Assembly: GCA_934463425.1 (NCBI GenBank)
Contig: CAKSJP010000006.1
Location: 31,312 to 95,311 of the forward strand
Direction of reading: 5' to 3'
From: an uncultured Ruminococcus sp.
GTDB lineage: Bacteria > Bacillota > Clostridia > Oscillospirales > Ruminococcaceae
Length of the DNA stretch: 64,000 bases
The notes beneath the pieces were generated by a model. It was given only the letters and a program-made list of their open reading frames with translations, was not told the DNA's origin and searched no databases. The position numbers and the translations under genes are program-made. Below, piece after piece: positions 35,158-43,885 of this stretch (position 1 is the first letter of the stretch; every line of letters begins with the position of its first letter).

Positions 35158-35462
35158 AGCAATTCCTCCGATTGATTTATAATCTTTCTTATTTGGTATG
35201 CGTAGAATATCATACTTGCTGTTGCTTGGATACAGCAGAGAAAATAAATAGAATTACATAGGATACTAATTATAGTATAAAAGATTTGTCGATATTTTGA
35301 CATCTTAAATATGTAAAATATATGTTATTTTTTTGTTAAGTCATAAATCTGCGGAATTAACCAGAATTTAACGTACCGTTTGAAGAATCTTACTTGTATA
35401 TCTTTTGCATTCTGGTGTATAATACCAATAATTGATTCTTTTTTGAAACGGGGAGTGCGCTT
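35158..35462. other. ppk/ppx divergent control region
   Basis: 305 AT-rich bases without a gene. A + strand promoter (35394-35423) serves ppx. Upstream of it TTAACC (35357-35362) and TTAACG (35368-35373) are spaced by one helical turn (11 bases), with TTAAGT (35336-35341) two turns further, resembling PhoP boxes. A TATAAT also exists on the - strand near 35270 as a possible ppk -10 without a clear -35. Confidence 0.5.
35394..35423 (+). promoter_or_regulatory. Promoter of ppx
   Basis: TTGTAT (35394-35399), 18-base spacer, TATAAT (35418-35423); about 40 bases before the start codon. The weak -35 with PhoP-box-like repeats just upstream would fit an activated promoter. Confidence 0.6.
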
Positions 35463-36386
35463 ATGAAAAAGTATGCAGTGATTGACATCGGTTCCAACAC
35501 AGTGCGTATGGTGATTTATACTGTGGAAGATACCACATTTCACGCGCTGTTTTCCAAGAAATATACCCTTGGGCTGGCTGGATATATTCAGGACGGCATT
35601 ATGTCGCAAGAGGGGATCCATCGGCTCTGCGGTGTTTTGCTGGAGTGCCGAATGCTGGTGAACCAGTTTGATATTGTACAGTATTTTGCCTTTGGAACAG
35701 CTTCTCTGCGGAACATCCAAAATACACGGGAGACGGTAGATCAGATTTTTTTGGTGACAGGTTTTTCTGTGGATGTGATCTCTGGACAGGCAGAGGCATA
35801 TTTGGATTATTACGGTGTTGTTGCGGACACACCGCTGGAAAACGGATTGTTATTCGATATTGGCGGCGGCAGTACAGAATTGGTGACTATGGCACACGAC
35901 GGACCAGGCGTGATCGAGAGCCTGCCCATTGGCTCACTGAATTTAGCAAAGGAATATGTGGGAAAGGTCTTTCCCAAACAGAGTGAATGTGAAAAGATCC
36001 AGGCGCGGATCCGAAAAGAACTGAAAAAACGTAAGCTGCACCGGCTGCCGGCGCACACCGCGCTGTACGGCATTGGCGGCACGGCGCGGTCGCTGCTGCT
36101 TCTGGCGCAGGAACAACAGGAACTGCCGGAAACGCAGCGGCTTCTGACAACGGCGCAGCTGAGAAAACTGGAAAAGCTGCTTTGGAAAAAAGACAGCGCT
36201 GCGCAGGAGCTTCTTCTGAAAAATTGTCCCGATCGGCTGCACACCATTTATCCCGGCATGCTGATTCTGGATGAACTGGTGGAGCTTTCTCAGTGCGAGA
36301 CCATCTATATCAGCAAATATGGTGTTCGGGAAGGATATCTCCGCCGGGAACTGATGCGAAAAAAGAAGAATAATGAAACGGTATAA
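35463..36386 (+). CDS. ppx: Exopolyphosphatase / Ppx-GppA phosphatase
   Basis: 307 residues of the ASKHA-fold Ppx/GppA family: YAVIDIGSNTVRMVIY at the N-terminus, GQAEAYLDYYGV, LLFDIGGGSTELVTM, and GIGGTARSL. It degrades polyphosphate or pppGpp; its pairing with ppk favours polyphosphate. It is about 300 residues, the short two-domain form. GGGGAG precedes the ATG. Confidence 0.92.
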   Translation: MKKYAVIDIGSNTVRMVIYTVEDTTFHALFSKKYTLGLAGYIQDGIMSQEGIHRLCGVLLECRMLVNQFDIVQYFAFGTASLRNIQNTRETVDQIFLVTGFSVDVISGQAEAYLDYYGVVADTPLENGLLFDIGGGSTELVTMAHDGPGVIESLPIGSLNLAKEYVGKVFPKQSECEKIQARIRKELKKRKLHRLPAHTALYGIGGTARSLLLLAQEQQELPETQRLLTTAQLRKLEKLLWKKDSAAQELLLKNCPDRLHTIYPGMLILDELVELSQCETIYISKYGVREGYLRRELMRKKKNNETV

Positions 36387-36430
36387 TGTATAAGCAATAC
36401 CGCAAAAGTCTGTGTGATGTTATTCCGTGA

Positions 36431-36465
36431 AAAACGGCTGTACCCGATCGGGGCACAGCCGTTTT
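36431..36465. terminator. Bidirectional terminator between ppx and the GH9 gene
   Basis: AAAACGGCTGT (36431-36441) pairs with ACAGCCGTTTT (36455-36465); extra pairing CCCGATCGGG inside. Converging genes on both sides. Confidence 0.88.
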
Positions 36466-36492
36466 GTGTTGATGTAAGTTGATGTAAAAAGC

Positions 36493-39261
36493 TTACGCGT
36501 TTGTAACCGGAAGTGTGTCTTCCAGATGTACCAGGAAGCGCAGCAGCGCAATGGCGTCTCCGTTGGAAAGATCTCCGCTGGCATCACAGTCAGCGTTCCA
36601 GACTGCCTGTCCGTTTAGTGTAACAGAGCCGCTGACTGCACGATTCAGCAAAACAGCATCTGTAACATCAACGCGGGAATCCAGGTTGACATCTCCGTAC
36701 AGCAGATCGCTTTCCGGAACTCTGGAAGTGGGCGTGGTTTCAGAAGCGCTTGCTGTGGTGGTAGTTGTTGTTTTGTCAGTTGCAGTAGTTGTTTCAGCAG
36801 GCTTGGTACCTGTAGTTTCAGAGGGCTTTGTACCGTCCGGTTCTTCGCCCCAGACCAACTCGCCATTGGCATAAGCTGTAATTTTTTTGGTGATAGCTGC
36901 GGCGTCATTGTCATCTTCGAAGCTGATAAGATCGCCGTAGCTGTAGTCATTGGAGGAATCCCATGTGGTGTCATAGGTCTCCGGATTCATTGTGTTCAGC
37001 AGTCCGAACTGATAAACCCGGCTGCCGTAGAAATTGCAGTTTTCCCATGCGATTTCAATGTAGTAGTTGCCGTTGTCATCGTACTTGACAGGTTCTGAGA
37101 TGGTGGCACTGGTTTTATTGTTCGTCATGGCGCTTTCTGCGTCATAGTCCACACGGGTCTCGACCATGGAGATGTCCTCGCCGATGGCGGTCAGTTCGTC
37201 AATGTTGAAATAGTATCGTACTTTCAGGTCATTGCAGAACTGAGGCGGATCAATGGTGCGGTTATGGATGACGATTTTGATCTGCAGTCCTGCATCATTT
37301 TCCTGTGCCTTGCCGGCAGTGACATAGAAGCCGGTGGGCGTATTTTCGTCCACCTCATAGCCTGCCTTGGCATTTTTGGACATGTCAAAGTCCGGGATCA
37401 CTGCATTTTTATCTGCCAGTTCCTTGCCCTCTGCGCCATAGAAGTGATACAGTCCGGCGAGGTCGCCGCAGAAGCCGGCATTGTAGTCATCTGTGACCTC
37501 ATTATAAATATAATCGCTGGTGACATCGTTGTGGAAGTCCTTCAGATCCGGACCGCCCACCAGCGCGCCCCACAGGGTGTGTGTCTGCGGATCTGGTTCG
37601 TCCATGCTCTGTGTAGAAGAGCAGGAGGAGGAACGGTGGTGTGGGTGTGTGGCATAGCTGTTTTCATAGCCTACCTCAAAGGAATAGCCCATAGGATTGT
37701 CGCCCAGGATGTATTCCATCTGATCCTTTGCCCACTCTGCAAAGGTCAGATCATCGGTCTCTTTGGCATAAACCATCGCGCACAGACCGGCAGCGGTGTT
37801 ATACCGTGCACTGCCGTAATCAGAAACTACTGCAAATCCGGCAGGAGACTTAGCAATCCATGCGCCATCTGTCTCCGGCAGGTCTTTGATCTCCGATGCC
37901 GTGATCTTGCTGTTCCACAGCTGATCGTCCATGCCGAAATACTTGTGCTTGGTGACCGGAACTTCAAAATCTGCATTTGCGGCATCCGCCTCGCTCAGAC
38001 CAGACCAGAATTCCAGATTCCAGCGGAAAATATACCAGTCACGGGAGATATTTGTCACAGGAGCCAGCTTTGCGAATACGCCGCCCCAGACGGTATCCCA
38101 GCAGTGCACCCAGATGTTCTGCCAGCAGTTTCCGGTGTCCTTGATAATACGCTTCATATAGCCGGTGTACGGATGTGCGCCCATTTCACCGGTGACAGTT
38201 TCATCAACACTGATGATATCGTCAATGTAGTCATAATTTTCGGTGCAGTAGTACAGCCAGACAGCCGCCCATGCCAGTTCGTCATAGTCATAGCTGGAGG
38301 TGTAGAAGCCGCCGTCATAGCCCAGGCTGTCTACAGTCAGGGTGTCATCGCCCACTTCGTGGTGTGTCTGAACCGAAAAGTCATACAGTGCCAAAGCATA
38401 GTCCAGGCACTTTTGTGCATATTCCGGGTCGGTGTCTTTGAAGTTCAGATAATTTACTGCCAGAGAAGCGGCTGCGCCTGCGGTCTGATCGGATGCCGGG
38501 GTTTCAGTGGTGGCGAAGTATGCCGGACGCTTTACTGCACAGGAAGAGGTGGCAACATAGGTGTCATCTACCTGTAATTCCGGTGCACACCAGTAGTTAT
38601 GATCGTTGTTGCCCTCGCCAACCTGATAGCAGTATGCTACGACATTGCCGTCATCGTCCAGAAAAGTGGCTTTCATAAAATAATCATTGATCCAGCGCAG
38701 TTCGTCCTCTACATGTTTTTGCAGTCCCAGCTGCTCATAAGATTCCCGGAACTCATAATAGCCCCAGCCGACAGTAGAAGCGGAATAGCTGCCAGGCAGA
38801 CCAAACTTGACATGGTCACCGGCATCGTGCCAGCCGCCGGTGAGGTCGACACAGCCGTCGCCGTCCGGATCCAGGTATTTCTTGTTGGCATCGATGAAGT
38901 CCTGACTCATGTTTGTGCCGACATAGAGTCCTTCTGCCGCAGAAGCGCCGCCGTCTCCCTTGCCGCTGTCCTCATTGGCTTTTCCGCCGCCCAGACTTTT
39001 CATAGGAACGAGCGGGATCATGCCGTCTTTTACATGGCAGTTGCCGCGCCAGGAATAGTAGCCGTCATCTGCAACTTCGTCACCGCATTTGTTGGCATCA
39101 TAAAAGCACAGTGCCAGCTGAAGTGCCTCGGCGAAGTTGTCATAGTTGTTGGGGTTTTCCTTGTCTATGACAGCGGCACTTACTGGAGTGACTGCAGCAG
39201 AGGCAAACATTACGCCACTCAGGAGTCCGGCAGAAATGCGCCGGAAAAATTTTCGTATCAT
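36493..39261 (-). CDS. Cellulosomal GH9 endoglucanase with CBM3-like module and dockerin
   Basis: About 922 residues. Signal peptide (FFRRISAGLLSGVMFASAAV); GH9 catalytic domain with GGWHDAGDHVKFGLP near residues 143-157 (the Asp pair that activates water), THPHHRSSS and the acid NEVTDDYNAGF; then a beta-rich module like CBM3c (NDLKVRYYFNIDELTA...YIEIAWENCNFYGSRVY), a Thr-rich linker, and a dockerin (YGDVNLDSRVDVTDAVLLNR; DCDASGDLSNGDAIALLRF). This is the GH9-CBM3c architecture of processive endoglucanases on crystalline cellulose. ATG 39261 or 39270 are both possible. Palindromes lie upstream. Confidence 0.94.
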   Translation of the reverse strand: MIRKFFRRISAGLLSGVMFASAAVTPVSAAVIDKENPNNYDNFAEALQLALCFYDANKCGDEVADDGYYSWRGNCHVKDGMIPLVPMKSLGGGKANEDSGKGDGGASAAEGLYVGTNMSQDFIDANKKYLDPDGDGCVDLTGGWHDAGDHVKFGLPGSYSASTVGWGYYEFRESYEQLGLQKHVEDELRWINDYFMKATFLDDDGNVVAYCYQVGEGNNDHNYWCAPELQVDDTYVATSSCAVKRPAYFATTETPASDQTAGAAASLAVNYLNFKDTDPEYAQKCLDYALALYDFSVQTHHEVGDDTLTVDSLGYDGGFYTSSYDYDELAWAAVWLYYCTENYDYIDDIISVDETVTGEMGAHPYTGYMKRIIKDTGNCWQNIWVHCWDTVWGGVFAKLAPVTNISRDWYIFRWNLEFWSGLSEADAANADFEVPVTKHKYFGMDDQLWNSKITASEIKDLPETDGAWIAKSPAGFAVVSDYGSARYNTAAGLCAMVYAKETDDLTFAEWAKDQMEYILGDNPMGYSFEVGYENSYATHPHHRSSSCSSTQSMDEPDPQTHTLWGALVGGPDLKDFHNDVTSDYIYNEVTDDYNAGFCGDLAGLYHFYGAEGKELADKNAVIPDFDMSKNAKAGYEVDENTPTGFYVTAGKAQENDAGLQIKIVIHNRTIDPPQFCNDLKVRYYFNIDELTAIGEDISMVETRVDYDAESAMTNNKTSATISEPVKYDDNGNYYIEIAWENCNFYGSRVYQFGLLNTMNPETYDTTWDSSNDYSYGDLISFEDDNDAAAITKKITAYANGELVWGEEPDGTKPSETTGTKPAETTTATDKTTTTTTASASETTPTSRVPESDLLYGDVNLDSRVDVTDAVLLNRAVSGSVTLNGQAVWNADCDASGDLSNGDAIALLRFLVHLEDTLPVTNA

Positions 39262-39293
39262 TTTACACATCCATCCTTTCTTTGATGCAGCAC

Positions 39294-39349
39294 TGCACAA
39301 AATGTGCACGGCTTTTTGCACAATGCTGTCTTTGAGAAAATCTTCTCAA
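39294..39349 (-). promoter_or_regulatory. Palindromes upstream of the GH9 cellulase gene
   Basis: TGCACAAAATGTGCA (39294-39308) is a perfect 15-bp palindrome, found again at 39969-39983 and with one mismatch at 27712-27726. TTGAGAA (39332-39338) / TTCTCAA (39343-39349) is a second palindrome. Both lie within 90 bases upstream of the start and could be operators. Confidence 0.45.
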
Positions 39350-39457
39350 GCCATTTTCGGCATATATTTTGATAACCGTGTATCTGAACATACACGGGCA
39401 TATCCTGTTCCGGCAATACCACACCAAGTACGTGAGAAAAGCTGTCAGACGTATTTT

Positions 39458-39757
39458 TTATTTTTCTTCTGCCTTTTCGGTTCGGCTAAAGATGATCTGA
39501 TAGCCGTCGCAGCCGTCCTTGATAGCACGGTTGACCCGGCTGATCGTAGCGGTACTTGCGCCGGTTTCTTCTACGATTTCATGAAATACGTGTCCTTTAT
39601 GCAGCATTTTTGCTACCTGCAAACGCTGTGCCATGGCATTCAATTCCTGATAGGTGCACAGATCTTTGAAGAAGGCATAGCATTCCTCTGTCGAGTGCAG
39701 CATCAGGATCGCCTCGAATAGTGCTTCCTGATCTGCATTTTGTCGTTCTTTTTTCAT
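39458..39757 (-). CDS. YerC/YecD-type TrpR-like regulator
   Basis: 99 residues: LCTYQELNAMAQRLQVAKML and VEETGASTATISRVNRAI form the TrpR/DnaA-type helix-turn-helix of the YerC/YecD family. ATG 39757 gives the usual length; the longer frame is spurious. The effector and targets in this organism are unknown. It has its own promoter and stands next to the cellulase gene. Confidence 0.9.
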   Translation of the reverse strand: MKKERQNADQEALFEAILMLHSTEECYAFFKDLCTYQELNAMAQRLQVAKMLHKGHVFHEIVEETGASTATISRVNRAIKDGCDGYQIIFSRTEKAEEK

Positions 39758-39806
39758 GTTATCTTCTCTCTTCCTTCCTCCGATTATGTGAATACACTCC
39801 AATAAC

Positions 39807-39835
39807 ATTGTACCATATCGGTTGGATAATGTAAA
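39807..39835 (-). promoter_or_regulatory. Sigma-A promoter of the yerC-like gene
   Basis: On the - strand TTTACA (39835-39830), a 17-base spacer and TACAAT (39812-39807): 5/6 matches in each box, about 50 bases before the start. Confidence 0.75.
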
Positions 39836-39918
39836 TACTGCACAGGGAAATTCTTTGGATTTCGGCAAAATCACCAGAAAATCCAACTTGTTTTTGACGA
39901 ATCGGAAACTACAGCAGC

Positions 39919-39966
39919 ACTGCGCAGCAGAATTTGCCGAAAAGACGCTTGTAAAGACAGGTTCTA
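39919..39966. repeat. Partial second copy of the MITE-like end
   Basis: CTGCGCAGCAGAATTTGCCG, then AAAAGAC, then GCTTGTAAAGACAGGTTCT. This matches the left end of the element at 3294-3541 (reverse orientation) with few mismatches and a gap of about 9 bases, ending at the same terminal base. The other end is not evident, so it is a degenerate or solo copy. Confidence 0.6.
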
Positions 39967-39989
39967 AATGCACAAAATGTGCAAAAATC

Positions 39990-40030
39990 AAACCGCACCT
40001 GTGAAGGAATGATTTCACAGATGCGGTTTG
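39990..40030 (-). terminator. Terminator of amt-PII
   Basis: AAACCGCACCTGTGAA (39990-40005) pairs with TTTCACAGATGCGGTTT with one mismatch; on the - strand it is followed by GATTTTTG. Confidence 0.85.
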
Positions 40031-40077
40031 ACTGTATTTTATGATCCAATCAGGAGTTGTTTTGATTTAGCAAGTGC

Positions 40078-41799
40078 TTATACATCCTGCAAAGCGTCAT
40101 ATCCGGTTTCACCGGTACGGATCTTGACAACATCTTCAACGTCATAGACAAAGATCTTGCCGTCGCCGATCTTGCCGGTATACAAAACCTTCTTGACTGC
40201 GTCGATGATCTTTTGCGGCGGGATCTTTGCGACAACTGCTTCGACCTTGACCTTCTTGAGAAGCTTTGTGCCTTCGGTCTTAACGCCGCGGTAGTAGGAT
40301 TCGTTGCCCTTCTGAGAACCATAGCCCATAACATGTGTTACGGTGACGCCGTTGACGCCCATAGAGGACAGGGTCGCCTGAAGTGCATCCAGTCTGTCCG
40401 GATTGCACATTACAACCAGCTTTGTCATCTTTGCCTTTGCACCGTCTGCCGGCTTCATGATGAGTTCCGATTCCGGAATGGTCACGCCGGTTGCTGCTGC
40501 GTCTGCGGCATCCGAAGCCATAGAAACTGTGGACGGCATAAAGTCTGCATAAGCAGAGGGCAGGTTGTGCTCGGTTGCGTCCAGACCCAGAACTTCTTCT
40601 TCTGCAGAGACACGCAGACCGATGGTCTTTTTGATGATGAAGAAAGTGAGAGCGATCATGGCAGAAGTCCATGCCAGGATGCAGACAACACCCAGTGACT
40701 GAACACCCAGAACGGTGAAGCCGCCGCCATAGAAGAGACCGTCATAAACATCGTTTGCCGGAACCGAGGTAGTTGCAAACAGACCAACTGCCAGTGTGCC
40801 CCACAGACCGTTCATGCAGTGTACTGCAACAGCGCCGACCGGGTCATCTACATGGAGTACATGATCCAGGAGCCATACGCCGAAGCATACCAGCAGACCA
40901 GCAACGATACCGATGATTGCAGAACCGAAGGCATCGACAACGTCACAGCCGGCGGTGATTGCAACCAGACCTGCCAGAGAAGCGTTCAGGCACATGGAGA
41001 CATCCGGCTTGCCGTACTTGAGCCAAGTGAAGATCATGCAGGAAACTGTTGCCAGCGCCGGTGCAATGGTAGTGGTGAGGAAGATCGTGCCCAGCTGCGG
41101 AACCGATGTTGCAGCTGCGCCGTTGAATCCATACCAGCCGAACCACAGAATGAAAACACCCAGGGCGCCGATGGTCAGAGAGTGACCCGGAATTGCATTG
41201 ACCTTGACCTTGCCGTCCTTGGTCTTGGTGAATTTACCGATACGCGGGCCGAGGATCGCAGCACCGATCAGTGCAGAGATACCGCCGACCATGTGGATGA
41301 CACCAGAACCAGCGAAGTCATGGAACGGTGTGGAAAGCTGAGACAGCCAGCCGCCGCCCCATACCCAGTGTGTCTCAACCGGATAAATTACCGCAGAGAT
41401 CACAGCGGAATAAATACAATAGGAAATGAACTTTGTACGCTCTGCCATCGCACCGGAAACGATTGTTGCCGCTGTTGCGCAGAATACCAGGTTGAATACG
41501 AAGCTGGACCAGTCAAAGTTTGCATAGTCCGAGAAAATGTCGAAACCAGGCTTGCCGATGATACCGACCACATCTTCGCCGCACAGCAGACCAAAGCCGA
41601 TCAGGATGAATACCACTGTGCCGAGACAAAAGTCCATGAGGTTTTTCATAATAATATTGCCGGCGTTTTTCGCTCTGGTAAAGCCAGCCTCTACCATTGC
41701 AAAGCCGCACTGCATAAAGAATACCAGTGCTGCACCGACCAGATACCAAATGCCATAAACATTGCTGTTTATCAGGTCTAAAATTGAATTTTGATCCAT
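40078..41799 (-). CDS. amt: Ammonium transporter fused to a PII signalling domain
   Basis: 573 residues. Residues 1 to about 420 are an Amt channel with 11 helices: FMQCGFAMVEAGFTRAKNAG, AMAERTKFISY, FAGSGVIHMVGG, and the twin-His region HGxx-like VAVHCMNGLWGTLAVG. A linker leads to a GlnB/PII domain (about 465-573): TKLVVMCNPDRLDALQATL, T-loop GNESYYRGVKTEGTKLLKKV, B-loop TGKIGDGKIFVYDVEDVVKI. The PII part would gate the channel according to nitrogen or energy state. ATG 41799 with AGAGG upstream. Confidence 0.95.
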   Translation of the reverse strand: MDQNSILDLINSNVYGIWYLVGAALVFFMQCGFAMVEAGFTRAKNAGNIIMKNLMDFCLGTVVFILIGFGLLCGEDVVGIIGKPGFDIFSDYANFDWSSFVFNLVFCATAATIVSGAMAERTKFISYCIYSAVISAVIYPVETHWVWGGGWLSQLSTPFHDFAGSGVIHMVGGISALIGAAILGPRIGKFTKTKDGKVKVNAIPGHSLTIGALGVFILWFGWYGFNGAAATSVPQLGTIFLTTTIAPALATVSCMIFTWLKYGKPDVSMCLNASLAGLVAITAGCDVVDAFGSAIIGIVAGLLVCFGVWLLDHVLHVDDPVGAVAVHCMNGLWGTLAVGLFATTSVPANDVYDGLFYGGGFTVLGVQSLGVVCILAWTSAMIALTFFIIKKTIGLRVSAEEEVLGLDATEHNLPSAYADFMPSTVSMASDAADAAATGVTIPESELIMKPADGAKAKMTKLVVMCNPDRLDALQATLSSMGVNGVTVTHVMGYGSQKGNESYYRGVKTEGTKLLKKVKVEAVVAKIPPQKIIDAVKKVLYTGKIGDGKIFVYDVEDVVKIRTGETGYDALQDV

Positions 41800-41907
41800 A
41801 AGAATGCACCTCTCCGTGATGTAATATCGGAGCACTATATATGCTCTCTCTGGAAGCAGCGGTACCGTTCTGCTTCCATTTCTTTTCTGCGATTCTCCTT
41901 TTCCTCA

Positions 41908-41962
41908 CAAAAAAGAAAAACAGCAGAGGCTCTACGCATTTCTGCACAGCGCCTTTGCTGTT
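41908..41962 (-). terminator. Terminator in the amt-PII leader (candidate attenuator)
   Basis: On the - strand AACAGCAAAGGC (41962-41951) pairs with GCCTCTGCTGTT (41930-41919) with one mismatch, an inner GTGCA-GAAA-TGCGT stem-loop extends it, and TTTTTCTTTTTT follows. It lies between the promoter and the start codon. An alternative hairpin ACAGC-AAAGGC-GCTGT (41961-41946) would break the terminator. Confidence 0.75.
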
Positions 41963-41971
41963 TGTGCTTTC

Positions 41972-42000
41972 AGTATAGCGGATTTTCTCTCGGTTGTCAA
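41972..42000 (-). promoter_or_regulatory. Sigma-A promoter of amt-PII
   Basis: TTGACA (42000-41995), 17-base spacer, TATACT (41977-41972); perfect -35. The leader to the ATG is about 165 bases. Confidence 0.85.
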
Positions 42001-42065
42001 GACTTTTTCTCGTTTTTTTGCAAATCAAGAAAAAATCAGATTTCTACTTTGGAAAACAGAAAAAA

Positions 42066-42899
42066 TCATCCGTTTTTCTTTCCTCCAAAGGAATCTGTCA
42101 AAATCTGAGCAGTTTTTGACAGATAGGGCACATCTGCCTGTGCCAGATTGCCGGCATCGCAGGCTGCGGCAACTGCCGGATCCAGAGGAATCCGTTCCAG
42201 AACCGGTACATTGGTGCTGTCCACGGCATCGTCCGAGCCGAACAGCGGGATTTCCTTGCCGCAGTCCGGACACTTGATAAAGCGCATGTTTTCCACCATG
42301 CCAAGCACCGGGATATCCATGCGCTGTGCCATTGCCACAGCCTTCTGCACGATCATGGAGACCAGAGACTGGGGTGTGGAAACGATGATGATGCCCTCGA
42401 TGGGCAGGCTCTGGAATACGGTCAGCGGCACGTCGCCCGTCCCCGGAGGCATGTCTACGAACATAAAGTCCACGTCGCCCCAGGATACCTCTTCCCAGAA
42501 CTGCTTTACCACGCCGGAGATCACCGGGCCGCGCCAGAATACCGGATCGGTCTCGTTCTCCAGCAGCAGATTCAGGGACATGACCTTTGTACCGTCTGCT
42601 GCGATATAGGGCAGCAGGTTCTGCTCGTCGGTCTGGGCATGGTCGTGGATGCCGAAGATCTTCGGGATGGACGGCCCTGTGATATCCGCATCCAGGACAG
42701 CGGTCTCATAACCGAGACGGCGTGTCTGGATGGCGAGCAGACTGGTCACCAGAGATTTGCCGACGCCGCCCTTTCCGCCGACAACACCGATCACTTTCTT
42801 AACGCCCTTTGTATTGTTGATGGCACGTTCGTTTTGTTCTTTTTCCTGACATCCGCTGCTGCTGGCACAGGAACTGCATTCATGATTGCAATCTGCCAT
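42066..42899 (-). CDS. Mrp/NBP35 family iron-sulfur carrier ATPase
   Basis: 277 residues: an N-terminal Cys cluster (CNHECSSCASSSGC), deviant Walker A VVGGKGGVGKSLVTSLLA, VLDADITGPSIPK, MFVDMPPGTGDVPLT, and a C-terminal CPDC motif (FIKCPDCGKEIPLFG) at the dimer interface that holds a bridging 4Fe-4S cluster. It probably carries or delivers Fe-S clusters in the cytosol. It ends 66 bases upstream of the amt promoter and is an independent unit. Confidence 0.93.
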   Translation of the reverse strand: MADCNHECSSCASSSGCQEKEQNERAINNTKGVKKVIGVVGGKGGVGKSLVTSLLAIQTRRLGYETAVLDADITGPSIPKIFGIHDHAQTDEQNLLPYIAADGTKVMSLNLLLENETDPVFWRGPVISGVVKQFWEEVSWGDVDFMFVDMPPGTGDVPLTVFQSLPIEGIIIVSTPQSLVSMIVQKAVAMAQRMDIPVLGMVENMRFIKCPDCGKEIPLFGSDDAVDSTNVPVLERIPLDPAVAAACDAGNLAQADVPYLSKTAQILTDSFGGKKNG

Positions 42900-43002
42900 A
42901 ATTTTTTCGCTCCTTTTTGATGATTATCCGCATTGGCGGAATAACTTTATTATACCACATTTTGCGGTTTCTTGCAAGTCACTGTGTAAAACAATAGCGG
43001 TA

Positions 43003-43809
43003 TTACAATTCCGCATACGGCAGTGCATCTGCATCGCTTACGGTGAAAAACTGTATCTTCTCCCGGAGTGCATCTGCCAGTGTTTGCAGACGCTGTGCCG
43101 GTTCGACGGCAGAAATGTGGAAACTGTCCAGAATTTGTGGAAAAGATGCTTCCGGAACAAAGTCCCAGTTCTCTGGCGCGCCAGTATCACCGGAGAACAA
43201 AGGCAGATAGCTGCCCTTGCAGGGAATGCCGATGTCATAGTTGTACAAGCTATCGATCTTTCCCTGCGCCATGCCCAGCAGATGCCCGTATTTCAGGCAG
43301 CCAATGGAAACGGTGCGGTCAGAACGGACACAAAATCCTTCACCGGAATCGCCGTTCATGCCGCTGTTGATATCCACACTGAGCACCGATGCGCCGGACT
43401 GGTTGATCTGTTCCACGATCTGCCGCATAGCGGGGCGCAGCTCGCCGCGGAAACCCGTTCCCAGCAGGCAGTCTGCGATGATATCGGTGTGGGAAAAGTC
43501 TATGCTGTCTGTGACGGAAATGCCTCGCTCTTCACACTTTGAGAAGAAATAGCCGCCGTCTGGAGAGTTTTTTTCTGTGGTGCGGACAATGCGGCAGGGG
43601 ATGCCGTGCTGATGGAGCAGGAGTGCCAGCACATAGCCGTCTCCGGCATTATTGCCGCTGCCGGTCACAATGTCGATCCTGCCATGCCAGTTCCAGCTCT
43701 GAAACAGACCCAGTCCGGCGCGGTACATCAGAGTTTTGCTGTCTGTGCCGCCGGCAATCTCTGCGGCATCGCTGGCACGCATCACGGCAACGGAAATGAG
43801 TTTTTCCAT
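43003..43809 (-). CDS. nnrE: NAD(P)H-hydrate epimerase (YjeF N-terminal domain)
   Basis: 268 residues: VTGSGNNAGDGYVLALLL, DCLLGTGFRGEL, and SVDINSGMNGDSGE are the epimerase signatures. It interconverts R and S hydrates of NAD(P)H for repair. Many bacteria fuse this to the ADP-dependent dehydratase; here the protein lacks that half and the dehydratase is not in the window. The C-terminal 60 residues do not match what I know of the family. Confidence 0.87.
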   Translation of the reverse strand: MEKLISVAVMRASDAAEIAGGTDSKTLMYRAGLGLFQSWNWHGRIDIVTGSGNNAGDGYVLALLLHQHGIPCRIVRTTEKNSPDGGYFFSKCEERGISVTDSIDFSHTDIIADCLLGTGFRGELRPAMRQIVEQINQSGASVLSVDINSGMNGDSGEGFCVRSDRTVSIGCLKYGHLLGMAQGKIDSLYNYDIGIPCKGSYLPLFSGDTGAPENWDFVPEASFPQILDSFHISAVEPAQRLQTLADALREKIQFFTVSDADALPYAEL

Positions 43810-43824
43810 AGGGATTCCTCCAGT

Positions 43825-43865
43825 TTCAAAAAAGGCAATGCCATTTCAAAGAACAGCATTGCCTT
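43825..43865 (-). terminator. Terminator of xylB
   Basis: AAGGCAATGC (43832-43841) / GCATTGCCTT (43856-43865), followed on the - strand by TTTTTTTG. Confidence 0.88.
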
Positions 43866-43885
43866 GTTTTTTGCTTATATTTCGA

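Noticed and set aside
37264..38577. 437-residue + strand open frame opposite the GH9 cellulase
   Set aside because: Antisense shadow; the - strand encodes intact catalytic motifs throughout.
40819..41781. 320-residue + strand open frame opposite amt-PII
   Set aside because: Antisense shadow with Asp/Cys/Gln-rich unnatural composition.
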